The notes beneath the pieces are model-generated. The model saw nothing but the letters and a program-made list of their open reading frames with translations, was not told the DNA's origin and did not search any database. Shown here piece after piece: positions 34,530 to 44,674 of a stretch of 64,000 bases of DNA. This DNA is from Anthostomella pinea. Taxonomy: Eukaryota; Ascomycota; Sordariomycetes; Xylariales; Xylariaceae. The position numbers were made by a program, and so were the translations under genes. Location of the stretch: contig CAUWAG010000007.1 in assembly GCA_963556695.1 (NCBI GenBank), forward strand, positions 1,550,001 to 1,614,000, written 5' to 3'. Every line of letters begins with the position of its first letter. The first letter of the stretch is position 1.

Positions 34530-35823
34530 TATCAGCCAACGCATGCTCGAGGGTTTCAGAATTCGCATACCATTTATGGACGGTGTATCAAGGGCTAAGG
34601 ATGGTTAGGCATCTCAACGTTCAAATGTAATCAAACCCTTCATTGTAGTGACTTAACTGGTAGTTGATCGTTCGGTTGCAAAACTCGTAAATGTTGGAAG
34701 GTAAGGGCCCTCGAGCAACAGTTGATACTGGAATCGCCTAAGCGTGGTACGGACAATGAGCGGATACTACCCACGCAAGGATTCACTCGTCCGATTTTGG
34801 TTGGATAGGCGTCCTTAGCATAACGGAGCTTTACCACGACCTGATCCAAGAGGCTGGCTGTCCATCGAACCTACTCTTTAGGCAGTCGGTCGCAGCTTAC
34901 GTAACCTCGACTTGTCACCTGCCTGCCTCGACGATTTACGATTTATTTTATTTTTCAAGCTCTTCGACCGGAAGGGAGGAGCTGCCTTAGGTACTTGGCA
35001 TGAATGTCAACGAGCGGGACTAGTGAAAGTTATGATATCAGGAATGGAGTGTTTGCTAAGTCGCGAAAGGGGCATGGCGGCAACGAGTACACCGGCGCCA
35101 CGCCCGAGTGCAACAGCGTGATCCTTCTTCAGCGGCGAGTCCATTTGGCGCCACTGGCTTGAAGCTCACCATGGGGCTCAATCCTTCTTCGGCCGTGTCA
35201 TATTAACCGTAATGAGTCGGTCATGAGGCTGTGTACGTGACATCCCTTAATGGCTGCCGCTAGAGCTCATCAGACATGCCCCAGAGACTCCTCAAAGCTA
35301 GTCATGACAAAAGAGCGAGTACTGACTACAAGGCTTCCAGTGCATTCCGACGGAGACAGCTCACAGTGTTCGGAGCGTTGCGGCGCCTGGGGACACGATG
35401 AGAGTGTCAATGGGATCTAAGAGTATCAAAAACGGTGCGAGGGCTCCGCGCGGAGGGGACGGCAGCTTAGGTTCAGCTCCATTACAGACACTCGTTATTG
35501 GAACCAAACCAAAGGGGAGAGATGCACACGAGTACCGTAATGGACTGACATTAGCTTTCATATTCTTAGCGCAAGTGATGGGGCTAAATGCATAACTTAC
35601 ACATTCCTTTGTCATCCAAGTACTTGCGTAGCATTGGCAGCCCGCGTATGAAACTCGATATTATTATCAGCAAATGACTACATGTATGCCAAGAGATTTG
35701 AATTATGTTCATTGAGGACCCTCGCCCGTACAGCGTGATCGTTGTTGTTAAGCTGTGCGAGCTCTTGTGGCGGTACCTATAGCGAGATGTGTCTCCACCG
35801 CCCGTCTTAGAGACTTGCGTCAT
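34530..35823. other. Intergenic, no gene recognised
   Basis: Between the Tc1-like element and the LINE insertion. Short open frames such as 35398-35595 overlap others on the opposite strand and show no domain. Confidence 0.4.
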
Positions 35824-35838
35824 TACGCTTGATTGGTG
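35824..35838. repeat. Target-site duplication, left copy (LINE)
   Basis: TACGCTTGATTGGTG, identical to 36343-36357 on the other side of the truncated LINE copy. Confidence 0.93.
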
Positions 35839-36342
35839 TTGACCTTATATCTTTTAAGAGGAGTACTTTACACAGACTTCTAGCGGCCAGATCTGGACAT
35901 GGCGACTTTGCCAGATACCATGAACGCTTTGGGCATACAGACTCAAATGATCACTGCAGCTGTGGTGAGAAGAAAACACCACAACACATTTTCTTTTGTA
36001 AGAGGCTGGGGAAAAACCGGCTGCTGCCTAGGTACTCGCCTAGGGCAGCTTGTTTACAATACTTAGGGGAGAGGAGCACAGAATGGGCAAAATTCGTGGA
36101 GAAGAGCAAGTTCTTTTCAACAATCTGCCCCCAATAGATAGCTTTTTTTGAAGAACCAGATGGATGACCCCAAGGTCATACCGCCGCAATAACAGGGATG
36201 GGCCCGTGAGCGGGACTGACTGTACTTATTATCTTGATACCTCCACAACCCTGCGATACAGAGGCTCTGGGAGGCGTGGTTTGCACTACTGAGGAGCTAC
36301 CCCCCACGTTGAATACAAAACAAACAAACAAACAAACAAACA
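35839..36342 (+). mobile_element. 5'-truncated LINE copy of the same family as 1-1020
   Basis: Begins within the RNase H-to-tail region (matching the left copy from about 536) and runs to a 3' end with a longer (AAAC)n tail (36317-36341). It differs from the left copy by scattered substitutions only. The 15-base flanking duplication and 5' truncation are the hallmark of target-primed reverse transcription. Its open frame (35841-36137) is a fragment, not a gene. Confidence 0.95.
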
Positions 36343-36357
36343 TACGCTTGATTGGTG
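36343..36357. repeat. Target-site duplication, right copy (LINE)
   Basis: TACGCTTGATTGGTG, pairing with 35824-35838. Confidence 0.93.
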
Positions 36358-36679
36358 AAAGTCGATATGAAATTCGCATCACCGCTCAAACATGAAAGAC
36401 CACCTGCAGTTTTAGGTACCTTGTTGAGTTGCCTTGCTGAGTTGACCGTTCTTGTGACACCGGTCTGTAGAGACGGGGCAGCGGGGCATTGCGGTGGGTA
36501 TTCCTTCATCCGGAGCCGCCATGACGTCCATGCTCTTGTCACGGACATCGAGTCATTGAAGTTGCAGCACATTGAACACAATCTGATCAGTGAGAGGCTG
36601 GCAACTTTCAAAAGCATAAAGTTCGACCAGGTACTCCCCTCTCAATATGCACATCAATTTGCAGAACAAGAACCACAGC
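36358..36679 (+). promoter_or_regulatory. Upstream region of 3-dehydroshikimate dehydratase
   Basis: The 322 bases between the LINE target duplication and the chosen ATG. Position alone makes this the promoter and leader. An in-frame ATG at 36647 could also be used. Confidence 0.5.
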
Positions 36680-37723
36680 ATGGCGAACTACCAGCCCGCA
36701 ATCTTCTCCGCTTCCCTCGGCCGAGCCTGGCTCCACAACCTCGACGACAAGCTCAAGCAAGCCGCCGACAAGGGGTTCAAAGGCATCGAGCTATTCTACG
36801 AGGACCTCGAGTACGCCGCCAAGGGAATATCCAAGAATAACTCACCCTCGTCAGAGGACCTGAAGGCCGGCGCTGCACATATTCACCAACTATGCCAAGA
36901 CCTCGGCCTCACCATCCTCAGCCTCCAACCCTTCGGTAACTACGACGGGCTGCTCGACCGGGCGCAGCACGACCGCATGATCGAAAAGCTCAAATTCTGG
37001 TTCGAGCTCGCCAAGGTGCTGCGCACAGACGCCATCGGGATCCCGGCCAACATGCTGCCCGCGGACCAAGTCACGGAAGACAAGTCGCTCATCGCGTCGG
37101 ACCTGCGCGAGATAGCCGACCTCGGCGCGCGGCAGGACCCGCCCATACGTTTCGCGTACGAGAACCTGTGCTGGTCGACGCGCATCGACACGTGGGAGCA
37201 GGCGTGGGACATGGTGCGGCGTGTCGACCGGCCGAACTTCGGCCTCTGCCTCGACACCTTCAACATCGCCGGCCGCGTGTGGGGCGACCCCACGGCCGCG
37301 GACGGCAAGACGGCGAACGCGGACGGCAAGACGGCGAACGCGGACGCGGACCTCGCGGCCTCGCTCGAGCGCCTGGTGCGCGAGGTCGACGTCGCCAAGG
37401 TATTCTACGTGCAGATCGTGGACGCGGAGCGCATGGAGACGCCGCTGGTCGAGGGCCACGCCTTCTACGATGCGAGCCAGCCGGCGCGCATGAGCTGGTC
37501 GCGGAACGCGCGGACGTTCATGTATGAGGAGGAACGGGGCGCTTATCTGCCCGTTGAGAAGGTGGCCAAGGCGATATTTGGGGGGTTGGGGTATAAGGGG
37601 TTTGTTTCTCAGGAGTTGTTCTCGCGGACGCTGGTGGAGGAGGGGGAGCGGGTGCCGGGGGAGCATGCTAGACGCGGCATCGAGTCTTGGAAGAAATGCC
37701 AGACACGGCTGGGTCTGACATGA
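36680..37723 (+). CDS. qa-4: 3-dehydroshikimate dehydratase
   Basis: Converts 3-dehydroshikimate to protocatechuate in quinate/shikimate catabolism; a cytosolic TIM-barrel metalloenzyme of the sugar-phosphate isomerase/epimerase superfamily. Single exon, 347 residues from ATG 36680 (an in-frame ATG 11 codons upstream is less likely because homologues start near MANYQ). The blocks IPANMLPADQVTED, YENLCWSTRIDTWE, RPNFGLCLDTFNIAGRV, FYVQIVDAE and QPARMSWSRN match the Neurospora QA-4 pattern strongly. By analogy with bacterial AsbF-type enzymes, the metal ligands would be Glu161, Asp192, Gln245 and Glu312. An insert with ADGKTAN twice (about 207-220) is an in-frame internal duplication. No other quinate-cluster gene is adjacent. 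Confidence 0.95.
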   Translation: MANYQPAIFSASLGRAWLHNLDDKLKQAADKGFKGIELFYEDLEYAAKGISKNNSPSSEDLKAGAAHIHQLCQDLGLTILSLQPFGNYDGLLDRAQHDRMIEKLKFWFELAKVLRTDAIGIPANMLPADQVTEDKSLIASDLREIADLGARQDPPIRFAYENLCWSTRIDTWEQAWDMVRRVDRPNFGLCLDTFNIAGRVWGDPTAADGKTANADGKTANADADLAASLERLVREVDVAKVFYVQIVDAERMETPLVEGHAFYDASQPARMSWSRNARTFMYEEERGAYLPVEKVAKAIFGGLGYKGFVSQELFSRTLVEEGERVPGEHARRGIESWKKCQTRLGLT

Positions 37724-37898
37724 TGGATAGCGAATGGCACGGCTGGCAGCTGGCGTCGGGGATCTTCCGGTGGGAGCCATAAAGCACGTGGTCCTGGCAT
37801 GCAATAGTTGACAAAGGGTGGCCCTTTATACAGCAACAAATATACTTCATTGGCACCACTGAGCAGTCCCCTACGATATAAGTCGTGTCTTATCTCTT

Positions 37899-38544
37899 TC
37901 AGAAGTCATGACATGTCACCTCGTTGATCAAGATACTGATTTCAAATCCTGGAGAATCCCTCTCCCACTGCCTGCGAAGCAGAATCGACTGGGCCAAGTC
38001 CGCGCCCATTCTCTCCTTGGCCTCCTGCCTCGCGGGTTCAAATCCGTCGTTCGAGGCAGACACCGCCGTCCGCTCCCCATTGTGCTCGATGAGACAGTCG
38101 ACTACCGTGACCATCTCTCCTTCCGAGGGGTATCTGCACTGGAGACCCGATGTTATTAGCCCATTCATACTTTAGGTATACTTGCGTTTCCGTGGGATGA
38201 AAAACGTGGCGACTCGCCGTGACCGTGTCTCCGATCCGTGCAATGTGCAGTGTCTGGAATGGCTTGGGAGCCTTGCATGCTATCTCTACCTCTGGCCCGT
38301 CGATATCGAGGAACTTCTCGAGTAGTTTTGGGTTGTAGTTGTACAGGAAGGTCGCAATGCTGTCCGCGGGGCGGAACTCATCTCGGCTCCCCGACGCGGT
38401 GAATACGCCGTGGTTGACGTGGGGATGGCCCAGAGGTTTGTTCGCCGGGAGTTCGTGCTTGTTGATGAACTTTATCGGTGCAATCTTTGTTCTTCGTGAA
38501 TTGGTTGGCTTGGATGTAGAGCAGTCTGGTGCTTCGGGTTGGGT
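37899..38544 (-). CDS. Hypothetical protein, 5' end unresolved
   Basis: Minus-strand coding sequence of unknown family. Upstream part reads KIAPIKFINKHELPANKPLG, then a soluble domain with ATFLYNYNPKLLEKFLDI and VTASRHVFHPTETQVYLK. The frame then changes across a GTATGA...CTAATAAC...CAGTGCAG stretch of about 38 bases near 38122-38159. That stretch looks like a very short intron, after which it reads YPSEGEMVTVVDCLIEHNG and ends INEVTCHDF at 37899. No ATG is found before an upstream in-frame stop at 38545-38547, so either a first exon is missed or the gene has lost its start. No signal peptide or known motif. Confidence 0.55.
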
Positions 38545-38876
38545 CTATCGTGATTCGTGAAATGGATAGATGAGGTTCACTGAGAACCGCCAGCGTAGCG
38601 GCACACCAGGATATAAATGGGTCAATGGGAGCTACCGTACGGTACCTATGTAGAGGTATGTAGCCCCTGTCTCCTATCCCCTATTCGCAACCTGGGTGTC
38701 GCAGCTGGGAACAGGTGCTCTATCAGGAGGTGGGTTTGGTCACCGCTTTTCCCCCTCACCGCCACACACGCATAGCGCTTGTCAGTTTGCCCTCTCCGCC
38801 CCACTTCACTCACCTTTCTTACTTCGCCTTCCACCCAAGAGCACACACCGCGCCTGCGATCAATTGGACCTCCCCA

Positions 38877-39932
38877 TGGCGAACAAGAAGAAGCAGAAGA
38901 CGGATACCAGCAGGGCGACCCACGAACAGGAAGGCAGCCCGCTGTTTCAGAAGCTTCCACAAGAGCTTCGGGACCTCGTTTATTCTCAGGTCTTCCGTGG
39001 AACCAGGCTGTCGTACGGGCTGAGGCTACTTACGTACACGCATCGAATACGGGATTCACGCATCAACCTGCACCGAACGCGCGCTCACTGCTGCGCACAT
39101 GTCGTCGAATCAGGGCCGAGATTGGGGACACATGGCTTGGCCAAGTCCTGTTCAGTTTCGAGGACTACCAAACCATGCTCAACAAATTGACCGCGCTTCC
39201 AATTGATAGCCTGGCCAAAATAAGACACCTTCGGACTAATGGAGATATAAGATGGATGCTCAGGTCGCCCGATGGCGGTACGTTCAGTCACCATATGATC
39301 TCGGTTTTTACGCTTCTGCCCGGGCTACAGCTGGACACACTTACAGTGCTGGAGGGCCGAGGCGGCGCTGTCGGTTATGGTACTTTGAGCGGCCTGATTG
39401 CGGAGGGCGATGGATGGAAAGAGCTGCGCTACCTGTGCCACGACTCGACGATGCTCGGGTTTGCAATCCCCTCTAGGTACATTGGAACGCATTTGGAGAC
39501 TTCGCACTCGCGTGAACCGCAGCCGAACGGTTGGCGAAACTCCTCATAGATCGCGACGGGTCTGCCAGCAACCCATCAATCATCGTATACCGCGCAGAAC
39601 GAGCCGGTCACGGCTTGGGGATGAAGGAGAAGACCCGAGTGGCCTACGAGCAAAAACTCATCAGCCATGGAAGCCAAGCCGAAGAGGCTCCGTATGGCAC
39701 GAAAGAAGACAAGCTGCTGTCGGTGGCCGGCGAGCGAGAAAAGGAGCTTCTAGTTATTGTGAGGAGAGGGCGAGGGGTGGATTACCAAGTGAAAAAGCCG
39801 GACAAGAGTTGGAAGGAGAGTCGCCCCGACCCGCCAAGTGACGACGGGGATGAAAATACACTCGGTGACGGTGGGGAAGAAATCGACTCGTACGACAATG
39901 TCGATGACTATATTTGGAACGCCCTTCCGTAG
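38877..39932 (+). pseudogene. Member of a multi-copy fungal family of unknown function, two frameshifts
   Basis: Begins MANKKKQKTD and has LFQKLPQELRDLVYSQVF, an F-box-like opening helix common in fungal families. Near 39060 the reading moves to another frame: APNARSLLRTCRRIRAEIG, GDTWLGQVLFSFEDYQTM, LLPGLQLDTLTVLEGR and WKELRYLCHDSTMLGF. Near 39528 it moves back: AKLLIDRDGSASNPSIIVYR, EREKELLVIVRRGRGVDYQV, and an acidic end DNVDDYIWNALP. No GT-AG introns account for the shifts. The block order recalls a repeated family in Fusarium and relatives (recalled). Probably inactive, or two sequencing errors. Confidence 0.7.
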
Positions 39933-41185
39933 CACACAACGGTTGCTCGTGCTGTTTTCGCGATGCCTGCTGCCATGTATCTGCCAGCGATTTTGTTTTC
40001 TTCCTTGCGAAGTCGGCACCAGAGAATGTGATATCTTCAGGGTCACTCGACACCCTTTTCACAGTCAACCCTCTGTGACTGACCTCTTCAACGCCTGTTC
40101 CAACCAAGAGCGCCCCCATAGCAGGTAATTGCCATGAGATCATATACGCCCATGCTCATGCGTTGATTGTGTGGCATTGTGAAGGTGATCTCACGCCTGC
40201 GGCTACCGTTTTCGCGTGCCCAACAGCATAATATGATCACCTGGGGTGAGGACTGTTGGTCCAGTGGAGATCATTGTAACAATATCTCCATGAACGCCCT
40301 TGAGAAGGCTAACGTGACCTGCTTGCTGAGGCATATTCAGGGGCGCTGGCTTCGGCACGTTTGGAAGAGATAGACCGTCTGGGCTCGACTTGTCAATACA
40401 GCTGTCGACGACGACACAACTGATTGGTATCGATGAATTTGTTAAAGACCCATTCCCCGGGTGCCATCAAGTATCAGCAATTGTATGTTCAACCAAGATG
40501 CGATCCGGGGACAAATCTTCAAGCAACACTTGCTGAATGCAAAGCTGTTGTTGCTTTGTGAAAGGAGGTCCACTGAAACCATGTCTTGGAAGCAATTGCG
40601 CAACGAGACCTGTCCCCCAGTTCAAATGTTCAAAGGTTTGAATGCTTTGAGAACAGGCCTACAAGAGCAATTTATTGATCAGAAACAGGAGCAATTGTTG
40701 GGGTAGAAAACCCCGGATTGGGGAGTCCACAACTCCCAGACTGCGATGTGTGATTTCGCGTGCTCGATAGCGATGGTGTGGGGTTGATAAGGGGCACGTG
40801 GTCCGGGCGCGGCGTCACTGGGGCAACCAGCGGTGTGCACTCTCGATAAACATATCCCGTCTCTGTTCGCCGGACCCCTGCCCATGTGCTCCAGCTGCTC
40901 TCTCAATCAACTGTATCTTCTTCGTCTGACGCCATTCACATTCCCAACGAGAGGCAGAGAGCGGTCGCATTCAGTTGTCGAAAGCCGTTGGAAGTCTAAT
41001 CTTCCTTGCTTGCTTGTAGCGACTTCTGCGTATCGACACACCCAAGACATTCCAGATCGACCCTTCCTCGCCGAGTTGGAGAGCAGGCGCCAGCTCTGCG
41101 AAAGCACCTGAAAGTGCCCATCCCACTGCTCGACTCCGACAACCCTACGAATCATTGCTGTCGCTTCCTGTGACAAACCGGCAGA
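39933..41185. other. Intergenic, upstream of the F-BAR gene
   Basis: No supported gene; an open frame at 40461-40706 shows no domain. The part just before 41186 is probably leader and promoter of the F-BAR gene. Confidence 0.45.
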
Positions 41186-44100
41186 ATGCCAGCTGCCACG
41201 GAAGGACCAACAGTGTCGCTGTCCTGTACGTCTTCTACGAGTTGAATCTAGCTGTACCGCGGATTGCTGATACTATTGTTAGTTGCGAACAACTTCTGGG
41301 GTCGAGAAGATGCGGGCGTCGGGCCATTGCTCGATCGCATGGCTTCTGCTAAGCAGACCAGCGACGAGCTTCGATCCTTCTATAGTGGTAAGTCCGCAGC
41401 TGCCTGCTCTGTATTATGATCTTCCTGCTAATTATGTCCGTTCACCAGCCCGAGCCTCCATCGAGAACGATTACGCCCACAAATTGATGTCGTTAAGCCG
41501 CAAGTCGCTGGGATCACATGAGATGGGGACACTCAAGTCGTCGTTGGACACAGTTCGTGGCGAGGTTGAACAGATGGCGAAGCAACACGGCAGCATTGCA
41601 GCCCAGATGAAGACTGAGTTGGAGGAGCCTCTCGCCGCCTTTGCCGGAGGGATGAAGGAGCGCCGCAAGATCGTACAGAACACAGTCGAGAAACTACTGA
41701 AGGTCAAGATTCAACAAACTCAGATGGTCAACAAGGTGAGCTGCGCCGATACTACTAGGCCCCCAAAGATGCTAACAGGTGGTTGCTGCAGACTCGCGAT
41801 CGTTATGAACAGGAATGTCTCAAGATCAAAGGCTACTTGGCGCAGGGCCACATGGTCATGGGTCAGGAGGAACGGAAGAACAAGGCCAAGCTGGAGAAGA
41901 CACAGATCAGTCTTGCGACATCGAACAGCGAATACGAGAGTGCGGTCAAGGCACTCGAAGACACCACTGGTAGATGGAACCGTGAGTGGAAGGCGGCCGC
42001 CGACAAGTTCCAGGATCTGGAAGAGGAGAGATTGGACTTCAGCAAGAGCAGCTTGTGGACCTTTGCGAACATCGCCTCTACGGTCTGTGTTAGCGACGAT
42101 GCATCGTGTGAGAAGATCCGAATCTCCCTCGAGAAGATGGATGTGGAGAAGGACATTCTGAACTTCATCAATGAACGAGGCACCGGCCAAGAGATCCCGG
42201 ACGCGCCCAAGTACATCAACTTCTGTCGGGGGGACGTGGATGACCACCAGTCGGAGGTCTCTGACGATGACAATTATTCGGTCGCACAGTTCCCTCGCAA
42301 CATCAATCCTGCTTTCCGCACTTCCTCGCCTCAACCTTCAACATTCGAGTCTCACCATGACCCCAACTCTATGTTGGCTCGGGATCTAGCACATCAAGAC
42401 CCTATGGAATCGTTAAGCAGACACCAAGACCCTATGGAATCGTTAAGCAGGGAGGCGACTCTGACCCCCCACAAGGTCTCGGGCTCTACCATCCCCCCAC
42501 AAGACCGGCGTCAGATGAATGGAACGCAGCAGCAGCAACATGATGCTTCTCAGCTCCCCTCACAAAACCGGCGGCAGATGAATGGAGTGCAGCAGCAGCA
42601 ATATGATTCTGCTCAGTTCGCATCAGTACCACACGACCCCTACCCCATGCATGGAATGACCATGCTCTGCCGTACGGATGGCATGAACTCGGCCACAAGC
42701 TCGAACGTGTCAGCAAGGCCGTTGAGTCGCGATGATAATAGTGAATACTCGAACCCGACGTCCTTCTCTAGTCAGGAACCACCGAGCGGTCAAGTGTCCC
42801 CTACGAAGCAAGAGCCCGTGGCCATGGGCCAAGTAGACAAGCACTCCCTTTCTCTGAAGAAGAAAAGTGGCTTTTTCCAGAACCACAGCCCATTCCGCAG
42901 GAAGAGTACCAAAGATGTCCAACCACCGAACCGCAACACCTGGGGTCCGACGACTCAGAGTTCGGCAAGTCCTCGACGTCCTCAAGCCTACCAGCCGGAA
43001 CCACACAACACGCCTCAAGCCTATCAGCCGGAGCCACGCAACACGCTCGGAGAAAGGACGGCCAGCCCAGACCCTATCGATGCAAATGCAAGCTTGGCGC
43101 TGAACGTGGGACAGAACGTGTTCCCTGTTGCCAACACGGACAAAAAACGCAGCAAAACCGTGGATGATAGCGCTGCGCAACCCGAGGATATGGATCCCAT
43201 TGCCCTCGCATTGGCAGAGTTGAAGGGTGCCGGTAGCATGAAGGGTATCGGTAGCAACAAACAGTCGGCTGGACGGATCTCAGCAGATCACTATCACGGC
43301 ATTGCCACGCCGGCTCCCGACCGACCGCACGAGCGATCACAGGCTTTCTCACGTTCGGTGCCCGTCCCCAGGGGAGGTAGCGATGTCGCTGCTGCCATGA
43401 GAGGCACTCCTCCTCCGTCGTACGACCAGCCGGTGCAGCGACTGGGCGTGCCACCTCCGGCTTGTACATCGAAGGCTATGCAGGAGTCTTCGCGGAAATA
43501 CACGGGACAGACCAGGGACATGTTCAACCAGAATCGGTCAGGGGCGAGCACGTATGGCCGTAGCCAGTCCCGGCCAGCAGCTAGAGGTACCGACATGCCT
43601 CGTGCGACTTCGCCGGCAGCGCCTCGAAGTGCTTCCCCTAGGCCCGGGATGCATCCCGACACGCGCCAAGCACACCGTTCTGCGTCGCCGAACCCATACA
43701 GCGGCAGCCAACACCATGCGTCGCCGCAAAGTGGCATGCCACCATCGCGTGGCTCGGACACAAGCTACCAGAGGCACAACTCGCCAAACGACATGGCACG
43801 AGGACCTTCGCCATCTCCGTACAGGGGAGAATATGACCGTCCTGTTAGTCGCGGTCCCATGGCGGTTCAGCTTGCACCGGCTGGAGGGGAGGGTTCAGCG
43901 TATGGGTCGGCGCGCGGAAGGGGGGGCAGTGGCAGGCCTGGGACATCTTCCAGCTCTCGCGGCGCTATGAGCTTCTATGATGGCCGGGACCCAGCGGTAG
44001 ACGGGTCGAGGCAGCGAAGTAAGAGTGTGGCCGACCCAGGCCGGCAGTACACTCCAGATGGTCGTGCCATCTTGCACTACGGTAAGTGTCCAACATCAGG

Positions 44101-44311
44101 ATTTGACAGACCCTCAGCAACTAACATCCACATAGCCCGGGCGCTGTACATGTACCAGGCAGCCATCCCCGAAGAACTCGGATTTGCCAAAGGTGATACG
44201 CTGGCCGTCCTTCGGCACCAGGATGACGGATGGTGGGAGGCTGAGATCCACGCCGGGAACGGGGTCGGGCGAAGCGGGCTGGTCCCTAGTAACTATCTGC
44301 AGCCGTGTTAG
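41186..44311 (+). CDS. F-BAR and SH3 domain protein (Cdc15/Imp2/Hof1-like), cytokinesis scaffold
   Basis: Membrane-curving scaffold expected at the contractile ring or septum. Exons 41186-41225, 41283-41387, 41449-41735, 41792-44081 and 44136-44311 join in frame to 965 residues. The last intron is 54 bases and in frame, but has GTAAGT, CTAAC and TAG signals, and its removal gives a clean SH3 start (ARALYMYQAAIPEELGF). F-BAR: SLSFANNFWGREDAGVG, DELRSFYSARASIENDYAHK, then long helices with RDRYEQECLKIKGYL (about residues 10-270). The centre is a long disordered Ser/Pro/Gln-rich region with in-frame duplications. The SH3 (about 907-965) has the ALYxY, DDGWWEAEI and VPSNYL motifs. This order is that of fungal Cdc15/Hof1 proteins. 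Neighbours are housekeeping genes in the same orientation. Confidence 0.95.
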
Positions 44312-44674
44312 CCTGGCCTCAGAGGGCGATTGCTGAGTTGTCTGTCGGGTTGAAAGAAAAGAGACAATGACACCCTTCTTCTGGTGAAAGGGCAGCCAGT
44401 CTGTGTAATGTGAATATGGCATTTGGAGGAGCCGCACATATGGGCGAGCGGGTAGCTGCTTGTTGGATTCTTTGCCTGTTGTATAAGGGAACGAAATGTT
44501 CACGCCTCATGAAACTTGTAGGTCACATATCTCATTGACGGTAGGGTCAAAGGGATAGGAGTCAATAGGAGAGATTGTATTTATGAACTTGATTTGACCA
44601 ACGACTTTATAAGGTGTACTATCTGCTGCTCTCTCTTGAGAATTGAATATTACCTGGTGTCTGCGATTGAAACC
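44312..44674. other. Short intergenic region before seipin
   Basis: 3' UTR of the F-BAR gene and promoter/leader of seipin, both on the plus strand; nothing else seen. Confidence 0.5.

Noticed and set aside
36890..37804. Long opposite-strand open frame across the dehydratase gene
   Set aside because: It is a by-product of high third-position GC in the real gene and has no recognisable protein motif.
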